A DNA stretch of 64,000 bases from Sphingomonas sp. (GCF_025362505.1 NZ_JANYGG010000067.1:1-64000), one strand, 5' to 3'; shown: positions 34,945 to 45,364, numbered from the stretch's first letter. Numbers and translations are program-made. Notes: generated by a model from the letters alone, not told the origin.

Positions 34945-35351
34945 GGCAGCTCGCGCTTCGGCAGGTCGAGCGGGAGCGACGGTTCATCACTGGCGGTGGG
35001 AGCCGCAACGGGCCGCTCGGAGGGCAGCGGCATCATGTACGGCGGCGCGGCGTCAGACATTGCGGGCGGCTCGACCGGCGCCGGCTGGGCGAGCGGTTCG
35101 GGATAGCTGACGGTCGACGGGAATTGCGCCATGATCCGCGCATTCTCATCGCGCCACTTCTTCTCCATCTCCTCGAGCTCGGCCTCGCGAACAATATTCT
35201 CGATGCCCGCGGTGAAGTGGCGCGCGTAACCCCGCGCGCGACCGACCCAGCGACCGACGGTCATCATCACCCGCGGCAAATCCTTGGGACCGATGAAGAT
35301 CAGCGCCGCGACCGCGACGATCAGCAGCTCGGACGAATCGATTCCGAACAT
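34941..35351 (-). CDS. tatB: Sec-independent protein translocase TatB
   Basis: A 136-residue Tat component with the N-terminal membrane helix and hinge FGIDSSELLIVAVAALIFIG and PKDLPRVMMTVGRWVGR, the TatB signature with Glu8. A charged amphipathic helix follows and the C-terminal tail is Pro-rich. It cooperates with TatC in substrate recognition. The tatA gene ends 14 bases upstream. Confidence 0.93.
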   Translation of the reverse strand: MFGIDSSELLIVAVAALIFIGPKDLPRVMMTVGRWVGRARGYARHFTAGIENIVREAELEEMEKKWRDENARIMAQFPSTVSYPEPLAQPAPVEPPAMSDAAPPYMMPLPSERPVAAPTASDEPSLPLDLPKRELP

Positions 35352-35365
35352 TCAGGCGGCCGTGC

Positions 35366-35758
35366 TCAGTTGGTCGGCTCACCGCTCGGCGGAACGCCGC
35401 GCGGCGGCGATGGCGGGGCACTCTCGGTCGGGGGCGAATCGGGGGTCATCTCGACATGGTCAGGATGCGCGTTGGGCGCCTTGGGCACGATCGGCTCGAG
35501 CGGGGAGGCCTGGGGCGGCGGGGTATAGGCCTGCGGCGGGAGGGCGTAGGTCGGCTGCTGGGGCGGAAGCTGCTGCGGAGGCGGGGCGAGGCGCGGGTCG
35601 GCCTTGCCCTGCCCCAATTCCTCGTCGGCCATGCCTTGCTTGAAGCTTTTCAGCCCCTTGGCGACGTCGCCCATCATCGAACTGAAGCGATTGCCGCCGA
35701 ACAGGAGGAGGACGACGACTCCGAGGATGAGCCAGTGGATGAGGCTGAAACCGCCCAT
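35366..35758 (-). CDS. tatA: Sec-independent protein translocase TatA with long Pro-rich tail
   Basis: Pore-forming Tat component. The N-terminal 45 residues are TatA: one membrane helix ([17 protein letters not shown]) and an amphipathic helix with [14 protein letters not shown]. After that a Pro/Gln-rich tail makes the protein 130 residues, longer than the usual 80-90. ATG 35758 is preferred over GTG 35767 because CCGGAG lies nine bases before it. Confidence 0.92.
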   Translation of the reverse strand: MGGFSLIHWLILGVVVLLLFGGNRFSSMMGDVAKGLKSFKQGMADEELGQGKADPRLAPPPQQLPPQQPTYALPPQAYTPPPQASPLEPIVPKAPNAHPDHVEMTPDSPPTESAPPSPPRGVPPSGEPTN

Positions 35759-35793
35759 GATATGCACTCCGGGAAAGGATCGTTGCCCACACC

Positions 35794-36360
35794 TTAGTCC
35801 TCATCGGCGCCTGTTTCCAGCGATAGGCTGAGCGCCGCCTCATCGAGCGGGTCGAGCAGCCCGGCGGCCTTGAGATCGTCGATCCCCGGCAGGTCGCGGC
35901 GCGAGGAGAGGCCGAAGTGGGTCAAGAAGGCCGGGGTGGTCGCATAGAGCAACGGCCGGCCGGGGCTTTCTCGGCGCCCGGCGGTGCGCACCCAGCTCGC
36001 CTCCATTAGCACGTCGATCGTCCCCTTCGAGATTTGTACCCCGCGGATCGCCTCTATTTCCGCGCGGGTGACGGGCTCGTGGAAGGCGATGATCGCGAGA
36101 CATTCGGTCGCCGCGCGTGACAGCCGGCGCGGTTCCTCGCGGGTGCGGCGGAGCAGGTGGGCGAGATCGGGGGCGGTCTGGAAATGCCAGCGGCCACCGC
36201 GTTCGACGAGCTCGATGCCGTGGCCGGTGTAACGTTCGGCGAGGCTGGCGAGCGCGGCGGAGACGTCGCCCTCTCCGGCATGAAGCGCGATATCGTCGGG
36301 GCTGAGTGGGTCGCCCGAGGCGAACAGCACCGCTTCGACCGCACGCGTGAAATCGTCCAT
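35794..36360 (-). CDS. scpB: Segregation and condensation protein B
   Basis: Winged-helix partner of the SMC-ScpA complex in chromosome organisation. The 188-residue protein has the ScpB core [47 protein letters not shown] and the second winged helix with [19 protein letters not shown]. Its start ATG shares one base with the scpA stop (TGATG). Confidence 0.94.
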   Translation of the reverse strand: MDDFTRAVEAVLFASGDPLSPDDIALHAGEGDVSAALASLAERYTGHGIELVERGGRWHFQTAPDLAHLLRRTREEPRRLSRAATECLAIIAFHEPVTRAEIEAIRGVQISKGTIDVLMEASWVRTAGRRESPGRPLLYATTPAFLTHFGLSSRRDLPGIDDLKAAGLLDPLDEAALSLSLETGADED

Positions 36361-37109
36361 CAGGCGATCACCCTCAGTTCGAGCGGCGCGAACGGTTCGT
36401 CCTGCGCGAGTTCGAGCCGCCCCTGCCGCGCCAGCTCCAATGCCGCGACGAACGACGAGGCGAGCGCCGACTTGCGGTACAGCGGGTCGAGCGCGGGCGG
36501 CAGGAACGCTTCGAGCCGGGTCCAGTCGAGCGCCGCGCCGATCAACCGCCCGACCCGCTCGATCGCTTCCTCGATCGCCATCACCGCGCGGTGGGCGACG
36601 ATGTGCATCGCCGGCTGGGTGCGCGCCTTGACCCGGCCATAGGCGGCGAACAGCTCGAACGGGGTAGATTGCCACACGGCGCTTCGTGCGAGCCGCAGGC
36701 CTTCGGGCGCGCCGCGCGCGAACACGTCGCGGCCAAGCCGGTCACGGCCCATCAGCCGCGCCCCGGCGTCGCGCATCGCATCGAGCCGGGCGAGGCGCTG
36801 CTGGAGCCGCCAGGCGAGTTCTTCGGGGCTTGGGTCGGCCTCGGCGTCCCTGGGCAGCAGCAGGCAGGATTTGAGGTAGGCGAGCCATGCCGCCATAACG
36901 AGATAATCGGCGGCGATCTCGAGTCGCAGCACCTTCGCGCCGTCGAGATAGGCGAGATATTGTTCGACCAGCGCGAGGATCGAGATTTCGCGAAGGTCGA
37001 CCTTCTGCGATCGGGCGAGCGTCAGTAGCAGGTCGAGCGGGCCCTCCCAGCCGTCGAGGCTGAGCGTCAGCCCATCATCGGCGTTGCTGAAGGCAAACTC
37101 GCTGGTCAC
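36360..37109 (-). CDS. scpA: Segregation and condensation protein A
   Basis: Kleisin subunit of the SMC complex. The 249-residue protein starts near FEGPLDLLL (here WEGPLDLLLTLARSQKVDL), the family hallmark, and ends with a winged-helix segment (VAALELARQGRLELAQDEPF). The reading frame continues upstream without a stop, but nagZ ends at 37121, so I place the start at GTG 37109. The ribosome site is weak. Confidence 0.9.
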   Translation of the reverse strand: MTSEFAFSNADDGLTLSLDGWEGPLDLLLTLARSQKVDLREISILALVEQYLAYLDGAKVLRLEIAADYLVMAAWLAYLKSCLLLPRDAEADPSPEELAWRLQQRLARLDAMRDAGARLMGRDRLGRDVFARGAPEGLRLARSAVWQSTPFELFAAYGRVKARTQPAMHIVAHRAVMAIEEAIERVGRLIGAALDWTRLEAFLPPALDPLYRKSALASSFVAALELARQGRLELAQDEPFAPLELRVIA

Positions 37110-37120
37110 GTCACCATTCG

Positions 37121-38128
37121 TCAGGCGAGCGCCAGGAGCTGGTCGCGGGTGTCGATCGCCTCGGCCAGCGTCATCCCCTCGCCGCCGGTGAAGCGCGTCG
37201 CCATGGCGCGCGTCAGACGGGCGTCGCCCTCGGCGGTCATCGCCGGAACCGCCTCGGCGACGCGGATCATTTCGTCGAGCTTGCCCGAGCAATGCAGCGC
37301 GGCATCGCAACCCGCCGCGACGCACGCCACGGCGCGGGTGCCGACGTCGCCGCTCAGCGCCTCCATGCCAATGTCGTCGCTCATCAGGAAGCCGCCGAAC
37401 CCGATCCGCTGGCGGATGATCGAGTTGATCACGGTCGGCGACTGGCTGGCGGGGAGCGTCGCGTCCCACGCGCGGTAGAGGATGTGGCTGGTCATCCCCA
37501 TGGGTGCGTCGGCGAGCCGCTCGAACGGTTCGAGGTCGATCACGAGATCTTCCTCGCCGGCGTCGACGACGGGCAATTCGAGGTGGCTGTCGACCAGCGC
37601 GCGGCCGTGGCCGGGGATATGCTTGATGACGCCGACCACGCCAGCCGAGGCGAGCCCTTCGAGCTGCGCGCGGCCAAGCGCCGCGACCTGCATCGGCTCC
37701 GAGCCCAGTGCGCGGTCGCCGACGATGTCGCTCGCGCCCGGCTGGCGGACGTCGAGCATCGGCAGGCAGTCGACCGTGATCCCGACCTCGGCGAGCGTCA
37801 ACGCGATCGCGCGGGCGTTCCAGCGGGCGGCCTGGATCGCGGACGCGGGCGCCAACCTGTAGAGCCGGTCGAACGCCTCGTTGGCCGGGAATGCGGGCCA
37901 TTCGGGCGGGCGCATCCGCGCGACGCGGCCGCCTTCCTGGTCGATCAGGATCGGCAGGTCATCGCGGTCGTGGAGATCGCGCAGCGAGTCGGTTAGCGCT
38001 TTGAGCTGGCCCCGATCCTGAATGTTGCGGGCGAACAGGATGTAGCCGGCGGGGCTGGCGTCGCGGAACAGGCTGGCCTCGTCGGCGGTCAAGTCGAGCC
38101 CCGACAGGCTCAGGATCGCAGCGAGCAT
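37121..38128 (-). CDS. nagZ: Beta-N-acetylhexosaminidase NagZ
   Basis: Removes GlcNAc from anhydro-muropeptides during cell-wall recycling. The 335-residue GH3 enzyme has PILIDQEGGRVARMRPPEW, the catalytic loop IKHIPGHGRALVDSHLELP, and nucleophile-region FLMSDDIGMEAL. ATG 38128 is used (MLAAILSLSGL) because the conserved domain follows at once. The start overlaps the SPOR gene stop by one base. Confidence 0.93.
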   Translation of the reverse strand: MLAAILSLSGLDLTADEASLFRDASPAGYILFARNIQDRGQLKALTDSLRDLHDRDDLPILIDQEGGRVARMRPPEWPAFPANEAFDRLYRLAPASAIQAARWNARAIALTLAEVGITVDCLPMLDVRQPGASDIVGDRALGSEPMQVAALGRAQLEGLASAGVVGVIKHIPGHGRALVDSHLELPVVDAGEEDLVIDLEPFERLADAPMGMTSHILYRAWDATLPASQSPTVINSIIRQRIGFGGFLMSDDIGMEALSGDVGTRAVACVAAGCDAALHCSGKLDEMIRVAEAVPAMTAEGDARLTRAMATRFTGGEGMTLAEAIDTRDQLLALA

Positions 38129-38847
38129 CAGCCGATCACCACGCAATTCTCGCCCGCGACGCGCAGTGTCTGGCACATCGCCTTCGCATCGGCCGCCGTC
38201 TGCGCACCGGCACGCAAACGGTAAAGCTTGCTGCCCGGGACCGGCACGACGATCTTGGTCAGGGCACCAAGCGAAGAGAAGCGCGCGGTCAACGCCTTCC
38301 ACGCCGCCTCGGCCTTCACGTTGGACGAGAAAGCGCCAAGCTGGATGACCGACCCCGAGCCGCCGGCAGGGATTTGCGGGGCTGCCTCGGCCGGAGTTGC
38401 CGGTTGGACGGGCACGAGCTCCTTGGTCTCGTTCGGCGGCAGCGTCTTGGGTTTCGGCTCGGGCTTGGGCTCGGGCCTGGTCTCAGGCCGCGCGATCGGC
38501 GTCTCGGTGACCGCGTTCATGTCGATCTGTGCGTCGGTGTCCGACCCCGCACTTGTCGCAAAGGCGGTCTGGCTGTCGCCGGCGACATCAAGCCCGCCGG
38601 GATCGCTCGGCTTGACCTTGTAGGGGCGCGGGTCGGCCTTGATCAGCTCAGCGGGTCCGCTGGTCGGCCCGGCGGCGCGGCGGCCGATGATGAATGCCGT
38701 CGCCGCGATCAGTGCGACGGCGAGCCCGACCATCAGCAAAGCGGCGAGCATCTTCTTCGCCGACACCCCGCGCGGGCCATCCTCGTCGGGCACCGCCTCG
38801 AGCCACGGCAATCCCTCTTCGTCGAACGCGGCGCGGCGGTCACTCAT
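38128..38847 (-). CDS. SPOR domain protein 1
   Basis: A 239-residue protein with a cytoplasmic N-terminus, one membrane helix (about 34-54), a Pro/Lys/Glu-rich linker with repeated PEPKP, and a C-terminal SPOR domain (about 162-239, VIQLGAFSSNVKAEAAWKAL) that binds denuded septal glycan. Typical of the argS-SPOR-nagZ neighbourhood in alphaproteobacteria. Confidence 0.88.
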   Translation of the reverse strand: MSDRRAAFDEEGLPWLEAVPDEDGPRGVSAKKMLAALLMVGLAVALIAATAFIIGRRAAGPTSGPAELIKADPRPYKVKPSDPGGLDVAGDSQTAFATSAGSDTDAQIDMNAVTETPIARPETRPEPKPEPKPKTLPPNETKELVPVQPATPAEAAPQIPAGGSGSVIQLGAFSSNVKAEAAWKALTARFSSLGALTKIVVPVPGSKLYRLRAGAQTAADAKAMCQTLRVAGENCVVIG

Positions 38848-38874
38848 CTTGGATTCTTCCCTGTCGGCTTCGCG

Positions 38875-39615
38875 TCAGTATACGACGATACAAGTCTTCT
38901 TCGCCGCGCGCAGCCGCTGGCACGTTACCTCGGCATAGGCCTGGCTCGGCGTGACGAACTGGACGCGGTAGAACATTTTACGCGATCCCTTCAGGCGGAA
39001 CGGCAGCACCGCCTTGGGCAGGGCTTCGAGCAGCCCGCGATATTTATAGCGGAACTTCACCGCGGCGGCCTCGGCATCGCGGACGCTGTTGTAGGCGCCG
39101 AGCTGGACCACACGACCCGGCAGGCCGACACGCGGCGAGTAAGCGACGCGCGGCACGGCATCACGGTGAACGCGGACGCGCGCGGAACTGGCGATGCGGC
39201 GGACCGCGCGGACCTGCTCGGGACGAAGGTGCAACGTGGGAGTTTCGTGACGGCCTGGAGCAGCGGGCGCGGCCATGCGTGCTTCCTTGCTCGCAACCCG
39301 GGCGAGCGCGGGAGGGGTTTGCGCCGACTTCAGCGTCGGAGCCGGCACCGGCGTCAACGGACGTGCTGGCGAAAGGGCCGTAGGCAGGACCGGCGGCGGC
39401 GAGGCAACATGGCTCCCGCGTCCGAGGATAAACGCACCCGCCGCGATCAGCGCCGCGACCATCAGCGCGACCGGCCACATCAGCCCCGATTCGGGAGATA
39501 GCGGCTTGGCGGCTGGCCCAACCGCCACCCGAGGCGATACCGGCTCGGCGTCGAGCCACGGCAGGCGGCCGTCATCGTTCGGCGGCGAAGAGGGGGACGG
39601 TGGCGTGGTCGCCAT
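38875..39615 (-). CDS. SPOR domain protein 2
   Basis: A 246-residue paralogue-like protein: soluble N-terminus with DGRLPWLDAEP (as in SPOR protein 1), one membrane helix (about 46-65), Pro/Ala-rich linker and a C-terminal SPOR domain (about 168-246, VVQLGAYNSVRDAEAAAVKF). The two neighbours probably arose by duplication. The start ATG shares one base with the argS stop. Confidence 0.85.
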   Translation of the reverse strand: MATTPPSPSSPPNDDGRLPWLDAEPVSPRVAVGPAAKPLSPESGLMWPVALMVAALIAAGAFILGRGSHVASPPPVLPTALSPARPLTPVPAPTLKSAQTPPALARVASKEARMAAPAAPGRHETPTLHLRPEQVRAVRRIASSARVRVHRDAVPRVAYSPRVGLPGRVVQLGAYNSVRDAEAAAVKFRYKYRGLLEALPKAVLPFRLKGSRKMFYRVQFVTPSQAYAEVTCQRLRAAKKTCIVVY

Positions 39616-41345
39616 CAGCGCATTTCCTCGGCGGCGGCGACTCCCATCAGTGCCAGTCCGCTGCGTATGACTTGCGCCAGTGCGCGCGCCAACTCAAGCC
39701 GGGCGCGGGTCAGAGCGGGTTGATCTTCCAGCACAAAGCGGCGCGACGGATCGTCGTTGCCGCGGTTCCACAGGGAATGGAACGCCGCGGCGAGGTCACC
39801 CAGGAAGAAGGCGATGCGGTGCGGCTCGTGGGCCAGCGCCGCCGCCTCGATGATGCGCGGGAATTGCGCCGCCTGCTTGACGAGGGCGAGCTCCTCGGCG
39901 CCGAGCAGGGTGAGGTCGGCCGGCGCCGCGATGTCGATCCCCGCCTCGACCGCTTTTCGCTGCAGCGACGCGATCCGCGCATGGGCGTATTGGACGTAGA
40001 ACACCGGATTGTCCTTCGACGCCTCGACCACCTTGGCGAAATCGAAATCGAGCGGCGCGTCAGCGCGGCGGGTCAGCATCATGAAGCGCACGACGTCCTT
40101 GCCGACTTCGCGCACGACATCGGCGAGGGTAACGAAATTGCCTGAGCGCTTGGACATCTTGATCGGCTCGCCGGCGCGCAGCAGGCGGACCATCTGGACC
40201 AGCTTGACGTCGAGATCGACCCGCCCGTCGGTCAGCGCGGTAACCGCCGCCTGGACGCGCTTGACCGTGCCGGCATGGTCGGCGCCCCAGATGTTGACGA
40301 GGTGGTCGGCCTTGGCCGCCTTCTGCAAATGATAGGCGGCGTCGGCTCCGAAATAGGTCCAGCTACCGTCCGATTTCTTCATCGGCCGGTCCTGGTCGTC
40401 GCCGAACTGCGACGAGCGGAACAGGGTCAGCTCGATCGGCTCCCAATCATCGGGGGTTTCGCCCTTCGGTGCCTCAAGCACGCCCTGGTAGACGAGGCCC
40501 TTGCCCTCGAGCGCCGCCATGCCCTGCGTGACGAGCCCGCTCTCGTGCAGCTCCATCTCGGACGCGAACACGTCGTGGTGGATGCCAAGCAGCGCCAGAT
40601 CGGCGCGAATGAGGTCGAGCATGGACGCGACGGTGCGGCGTTTGAACAAGGCCAGCCATTCACCCTCGGGCGCGGCGGCATATTGATCGCCATATTCGGC
40701 GGCGAGCAGGTTGCCGACCGGGACAAGGTAATCGCCCGGATAGAGCCCCTCGGGGATCTCGCCGATCTGCTCGCCCAACGCCTCGCGGTAGCGCAGGTGC
40801 GCCGAGCGGGCGAGCGTGTCGACCTGGCTGCCGGCGTCGTTGACATAATATTCGCGGGTGACGTCGAACCCGGCCGCCTCGAGCAGCGACGCCAGCGCAT
40901 CGCCGACGACCGCGCCGCGGCAATGGCCCATGTGCATCGGCCCGGTCGGGTTGGCCGAGACATATTCGACGTTGACCCGCCCGCCGTTGCCGACGGTCGA
41001 GCGGCCATAGTCGTCACCGGCGGTGAGGATCGCGGTGAGTTCTTCGCGCCATGCCGCCTCGGTCAAACGGAGATTGATGAAGCCGGGGCCAGCGACCTCG
41101 ACCGCGGTCACTCCGGGCATCGCCTCGATCTTCGGCGCGATCAGCGCGGCAAGGCTACGCGGATTGGTCCCGGCCGGCTTGGCGAGCACCATCGCGGCAT
41201 TGGTCGCAAGGTCGCCGTGGCTCGCGTCACGCGGCGGCTCCACCGCGACGTTCTTGCGGTCGAGCCCGGCGGGCAGCGCGCCCTCGGCTTCGAGCGCGGA
41301 CAGCGCCTCATCGAGCAGGTGCGAATAGCGGGCATAGAGGGACAA
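39615..41345 (-). CDS. argS: Arginyl-tRNA synthetase
   Basis: Class I aminoacyl-tRNA synthetase. The 576-residue protein has the N-terminal additional domain, the HIGH-type [11 protein letters not shown] (131-141), KMSK-type [11 protein letters not shown], and the C-terminal anticodon-binding DALR domain. Length fits the family. The next genes follow with overlaps, so it heads the argS-SPOR-SPOR-nagZ-scpAB-tatABC row. Confidence 0.96.
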   Translation of the reverse strand: MSLYARYSHLLDEALSALEAEGALPAGLDRKNVAVEPPRDASHGDLATNAAMVLAKPAGTNPRSLAALIAPKIEAMPGVTAVEVAGPGFINLRLTEAAWREELTAILTAGDDYGRSTVGNGGRVNVEYVSANPTGPMHMGHCRGAVVGDALASLLEAAGFDVTREYYVNDAGSQVDTLARSAHLRYREALGEQIGEIPEGLYPGDYLVPVGNLLAAEYGDQYAAAPEGEWLALFKRRTVASMLDLIRADLALLGIHHDVFASEMELHESGLVTQGMAALEGKGLVYQGVLEAPKGETPDDWEPIELTLFRSSQFGDDQDRPMKKSDGSWTYFGADAAYHLQKAAKADHLVNIWGADHAGTVKRVQAAVTALTDGRVDLDVKLVQMVRLLRAGEPIKMSKRSGNFVTLADVVREVGKDVVRFMMLTRRADAPLDFDFAKVVEASKDNPVFYVQYAHARIASLQRKAVEAGIDIAAPADLTLLGAEELALVKQAAQFPRIIEAAALAHEPHRIAFFLGDLAAAFHSLWNRGNDDPSRRFVLEDQPALTRARLELARALAQVIRSGLALMGVAAAEEMR

Positions 41346-41445
41346 GATCGATCACCGGTTCAAGTGCGGGAGGCCGGGCGTCTAGCGCAGCATCGCGGCT
41401 ACGTCACGGGCGCTCGTCATCCCGCACTGATCGGGCAGAAGCCTC

Positions 41446-42606
41446 TCAGAACCGATCCGGCAGGTTCACCGGGCCGACCAGCTCCTCGTGGCGGGCGATG
41501 GCGAAGCGGTCGGTCATCCCGGCGATGAAGTCGGCGATGCCGCGCAGCCGGGCGGTCTCCCCCTCGCCGCGCCGCCAGCCGGGCGGGAGTTGGACGCCGC
41601 CGTCGCGGTAAGCGATCGCGAGGTCGGTGACGATGCGCTGCGCTTCGATCCGGATTGGGGTTAACGCAGCGCTGTTGTAGAGGCGGTCGTAGAGGAAGCG
41701 TTTGAGCTCGCGCTCCTCGGCGGAAAAGGCAGGCGAGAAGCCGACCAGCTGGAAGCCGGCGGCCCGGACCTCGTCGATCGTCGTCACGCCAGCTTCCGCG
41801 ACGCGGCGGCGGGTCTCGTCGAGGACATCGCCGACCATCGTCCCGATCATGTCGCGGACCAAGGCGCGCTGGCGGCGCTCGGGAGCGAGGCCGGGATGGC
41901 GCGAGGCGATCGCCGCCCAGTGGCGCTCGACGATCGGCACATCGAGCAACTCGGCCATCGTCAGGATACCCGAGCGCAGCCCGTCGTCGATGTCGTGATT
42001 GTCGTAGGCGATGTCGTCGGCGATGGCGGCGACCTGCGCCTCGAGGCTGGGCCAGCTGGCGAGGTCGAGGTCGAACCCGGCGTTGGCTTCTTCCAGCGCC
42101 CACGGCGCGGACGCGACCGGGCCGTTGTGCTTGGCGAGGCCCTCGAGCGTTTCCCACGTCAGGTTCAAACCGTCGAAATCGGGATACACGCTTTCGAGGC
42201 AGGTCACGAGCCGCAGCGTATGGGCGTTGTGGTCGAACCCGCCGGCGTCGGCCATGGTACGCTGGAGCGCGTCCTCGCCGCCATGCCCGAACGGCGGGTG
42301 GCCAAGGTCGTGGGCAAGGCACAGCGCCTCGGTCAGATCCTCGTTGAGGCCGAGTACGCGCGCGATGGTGCGGCCGATCTGCGCGACCTCGATCGAATGG
42401 GTCAGGCGGACCCGGAAATGATCGCCGTCGGGGGCGATGAACACCTGCGTCTTGTGGCGCAGGCGGCGGAAGGCGACCGAGTGGACGATCCGGTCGCGGT
42501 CGCGCTGGAAGGCATCCCGCGGTCCACGCGGGGCGCTGTCAGGTTCGGCGAAACGCCGGCCGCGCGATCGTGATGGGTGCGCAGCGAGCGTTTCGGCGAG
42601 TTTCAT
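41446..42606 (-). CDS. dgt: Deoxyguanosinetriphosphate triphosphohydrolase-like HD protein
   Basis: dNTP triphosphohydrolase of the HD superfamily. The 386-residue protein has VAFRRLRHKTQVF, RLTHSIEVAQIGRTIARVLGL, the HD motif in LCLAHDLGHPPFGHGGEDAL and FDHNAHTLRL, all metal-binding landmarks. ATGA overlap joins it to the upstream SPOR/TPR gene. It may act on several dNTPs, as in related alphaproteobacteria. Confidence 0.92.
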   Translation of the reverse strand: MKLAETLAAHPSRSRGRRFAEPDSAPRGPRDAFQRDRDRIVHSVAFRRLRHKTQVFIAPDGDHFRVRLTHSIEVAQIGRTIARVLGLNEDLTEALCLAHDLGHPPFGHGGEDALQRTMADAGGFDHNAHTLRLVTCLESVYPDFDGLNLTWETLEGLAKHNGPVASAPWALEEANAGFDLDLASWPSLEAQVAAIADDIAYDNHDIDDGLRSGILTMAELLDVPIVERHWAAIASRHPGLAPERRQRALVRDMIGTMVGDVLDETRRRVAEAGVTTIDEVRAAGFQLVGFSPAFSAEERELKRFLYDRLYNSAALTPIRIEAQRIVTDLAIAYRDGGVQLPPGWRRGEGETARLRGIADFIAGMTDRFAIARHEELVGPVNLPDRF

Positions 42607-43865
42607 GGAGTATCGAGTTTCCTGACGGGTTGCCCCTCTGGGCTGGTCCAGGTGAAGCCGTCAATACGCGCGTCGGCGAGATCCTCGATGAAGGTCGCGC
42701 TGTCGTCGCTATTGTGGAACGGACCGATCAGCAGCTTCGTCTTGCCGTCGACCTGGGAAACGAACGGGCGGATGCCGGTGAACAGCTCGGGCTTGCGCGC
42801 GACGATGCGGCTGAACTGCGCGCCGAGCGCGGCCTCGTCGGTCCCGCTGGCGAGCTGCACCCAGACGCGCCTGATCGCGAATGGTCGGGGCGTTGGTTGG
42901 GTCGGTGGCGGAGCGGCGACCGCGACGGTTGCCGGGGGCGGAGCTGGCGGCCTGCTGGCTGACGCCGCCTGACTCGGCTGGCGGAGCAGCGCGTCGATCC
43001 CGGCGAGGCGATCGCCGGTGACCGGCTGGATCTCGAGGCGATAGCTGGGCGCGGCTGGCGGCGGGGTAACGCCGGCGACCTGCGTGGCACTGCCATCGCC
43101 GGGGAAGATGCCGAGGTGGACCGCGGCCGCTTTTTGCGCGGGAGAAAGCGTCGACAGGCGGCGGAAGAAGGGATCGAGCCGGCTCGAAAGACCGGGCATG
43201 GCAGCATCGAGCGCCCGGTCGGCGCCGTCGGGATCGCCGCCGAGCGCGAGGACGAAAGCGCGAGTACGGCTGGTGGCGGTGTCGGGACGCAGGAGGAGCG
43301 GCGCGAGCGCGGTCTGCGCGCCCGCGCGGTCGCCGGAGATGGCGAGGCTGAGCGCGAGGCGGCGGCGCGCTTCGGCGGCGTCGGGGCCGTTGAGGCCGAG
43401 GCGGTAATCGGCTTGGGCAAGCGCCTGCTGGCCGAGCAAGTCGCGGGCGAGGCCGCGGTCGGCGGCGAAGCTCTCCACCGCCGCGCCAGCGCGTTGGGCC
43501 TTGTCGAATTCGGGCAGCGCCTGGGCCGCTTCGCCCATCGCCGCGAGCGCGGCGCCCATCCCCGCCTTGGGCGCGGGCGCGGTCGGCCAGACGTCGGCGG
43601 CACGCCCAAAAAAGCCGACTGCCGCCTCGGCATCGCCGGTCGCCAGTGCGGCCAGGCCAGCGCCGACCAGCGCTTTGTAATCGCGGGGGCTCTGGGCGAG
43701 GATCCGGACATTGCGGGCCAAAGCGTCGGCGGGGCCCTCGGCGCCGAGCGGCGCGACCGGCAGTGGCGGCGCAGCCCCGTCGATATATTGCGCATGCCCC
43801 GGACCGGCCAACAGGAGCGCGGCGGCGGCAAGCGACGTCCGCCACGCGAGATTGTGGTGCAACAT
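42603..43865 (-). CDS. Secreted TPR/SPOR-domain protein
   Basis: A 420-residue protein with a signal peptide (AWRTSLAAAALLLAGPGHAQ), helical TPR-like repeats (about 50-200), a Pro/Ala-rich linker and a C-terminal SPOR domain (about 330-410, VWVQLASGTDEAALGAQF). ATG 43865 is chosen for the signal peptide and the GGGGAGGA upstream; a longer frame from 44000 is less likely. It follows ftsZ after a terminator-like hairpin and may be a septal peptidoglycan-binding factor. Confidence 0.8.
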   Translation of the reverse strand: MLHHNLAWRTSLAAAALLLAGPGHAQYIDGAAPPLPVAPLGAEGPADALARNVRILAQSPRDYKALVGAGLAALATGDAEAAVGFFGRAADVWPTAPAPKAGMGAALAAMGEAAQALPEFDKAQRAGAAVESFAADRGLARDLLGQQALAQADYRLGLNGPDAAEARRRLALSLAISGDRAGAQTALAPLLLRPDTATSRTRAFVLALGGDPDGADRALDAAMPGLSSRLDPFFRRLSTLSPAQKAAAVHLGIFPGDGSATQVAGVTPPPAAPSYRLEIQPVTGDRLAGIDALLRQPSQAASASRPPAPPPATVAVAAPPPTQPTPRPFAIRRVWVQLASGTDEAALGAQFSRIVARKPELFTGIRPFVSQVDGKTKLLIGPFHNSDDSATFIEDLADARIDGFTWTSPEGQPVRKLDTP

Positions 43866-43971
43866 GATCCTCCCCATGCCGTACCCGAGCTTGCTGGAGC
43901 CTTGCTGAAAAGCCCCTAGCGGCAAGGCGTTGCGTGAAGGGGATGAATGGTTGGAAGAGATCCCCACGACA

Positions 43972-43997
43972 AAGGGCGGAGGTTGCCCCCCGCCCTT
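43972..43997 (-). terminator. Hairpin downstream of ftsZ
   Basis: AAGGGCGG (43972-43979) and CCGCCCTT (43990-43997) form an eight-base stem 24 bases after the ftsZ stop. Three T follow on the minus strand. It probably weakens or ends the dcw transcript before the SPOR/TPR gene. Confidence 0.6.
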
Positions 43998-44020
43998 CAA
44001 TCGATCCGTGGCCTGAACCC

Positions 44021-45364
44021 CTACTGGTTGTTCTGGCGATTGAGGAAGCGCGGGATGTCGATCGGATCGCGGCGGAAGCCGGGGGCTTCTCCCTCGTCGA
44101 TTTGCGCCTTGGGCGCGCCGCGAGCGATGTTCGACATGCGCTCGAACAAGGTGCCGCTTTCACGCTTGGCCTCGCCGTCGTCGGCCGGTGGCGCAATCGG
44201 CGCGGCGCCGACCGGGCTGGTCAGGATGTCGTCGCTGTCGAGCAGCAGTTCGTCGTCGCCGGCTTCGTCGGTCAGATCGAGCGGCGCCTCGTCGGCGACA
44301 GGCGGCTTGGCGGCAGCGACGACCGACGCCGGAGCGGCGGCCGGCGCGCGGCTTGTCGGGAAGGAGAACACCTTGCCCGGCGCGGGCGCGGCTTGGGCGT
44401 CGGCCTCGATCCCGGTGGCGACGACCGAGACGCGGATGCGGCCTTCCATGTTATTGTTGAACGCCGACCCCCAGATGATGTTGGCGTCGGGGTCGACCAG
44501 TTCCTTGATGTGGCTGGCGGCCTCGTCGACCTCCATCAGACGCATGTCCTCGCCGCCGGTGATCGAGATGATGACGCCCTTGGCACCCTTCATCGAGACG
44601 CCGTCGAGCAGCGGGTTCGAGATCGCCTTTTCGGCCGCCTCGATCGCGCGATTGTCGCCCGACGCCTCGCCGGTGCCCATCATTGCCTTGCCCATCTCGC
44701 CCATCACCGAGCGGACGTCGGCGAAGTCGAGGTTGATGAGGCCCGGCATGACCATCAGGTCGGTGATCCCGCGCACGCCCTGCTGGAGCACTTCGTCGGC
44801 CATTTCGAACGCCTGCTTGAAGGTCGTGTCGGCATTGGCAAGGCGGAACAGGTTCTGGTTTGGGATGACAATCAGCGTGTCGACATGCTTCTGCAGTTCC
44901 TCGATCCCGGCGTCGGCCGCGCGGCCGCGGCGCGAGCCTTCGAACGCGAACGGCTTGGTCACCACGCCGACGGTCAGGATGCCGCGATCACGCGCGGCCT
45001 TGGCGATGACCGGGGCAGCACCGGTGCCGGTGCCCCCGCCCATGCCCGCGGCGATGAAGCACATGTGCGCGCCGTCCAGTGCGCGTTCGATGTCCTCGAG
45101 CGTCTCTTCGGCGGCGGCGCGGCCGATCTCGGGCCGCGACCCGGCGCCGAGGCCCTGGGTAATCTTGAGGCCAAGCTGGATGCGGCGGTCGGCGGCGCTG
45201 GCATTGAGCGCCTGCGCGTCGGTGTTGGCGACGAGGAACTCGACCCCCTGCACGTCCGACTTGATCATGTTGGCGATGGCGTTGCCGCCGGCTCCGCCGA
45301 CGCCGATCACGGTGATCCGCGGACGAAGCTCGTCGACTTCCGGTCGGATGAAATCGATGCTCAT
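44021..45364 (-). CDS. ftsZ: Cell division protein FtsZ
   Basis: Tubulin-like GTPase that forms the Z ring. The 447-residue protein has [14 protein letters not shown], the tubulin signature GMGGGTGTG (107-115), a T7-like NLDFADV region, a long Ala/Pro/acidic linker (about 330-430) and the conserved C-terminal peptide with DIPRFLNRQ that binds FtsA and others. ATG 45364 is used; a longer frame to 45460 has no FtsZ homology. Five GANTC sites lie in the gap to ftsA. Confidence 0.97.
   Translation of the reverse strand: MSIDFIRPEVDELRPRITVIGVGGAGGNAIANMIKSDVQGVEFLVANTDAQALNASAADRRIQLGLKITQGLGAGSRPEIGRAAAEETLEDIERALDGAHMCFIAAGMGGGTGTGAAPVIAKAARDRGILTVGVVTKPFAFEGSRRGRAADAGIEELQKHVDTLIVIPNQNLFRLANADTTFKQAFEMADEVLQQGVRGITDLMVMPGLINLDFADVRSVMGEMGKAMMGTGEASGDNRAIEAAEKAISNPLLDGVSMKGAKGVIISITGGEDMRLMEVDEAASHIKELVDPDANIIWGSAFNNNMEGRIRVSVVATGIEADAQAAPAPGKVFSFPTSRAPAAAPASVVAAAKPPVADEAPLDLTDEAGDDELLLDSDDILTSPVGAAPIAPPADDGEAKRESGTLFERMSNIARGAPKAQIDEGEAPGFRRDPIDIPRFLNRQNNQ

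Noticed and set aside
37109-37901. Upstream extension of the scpA frame
   Set aside because: It overlaps nagZ in another frame and is Arg/Pro-rich shadow sequence; ScpA homology begins after 37109.
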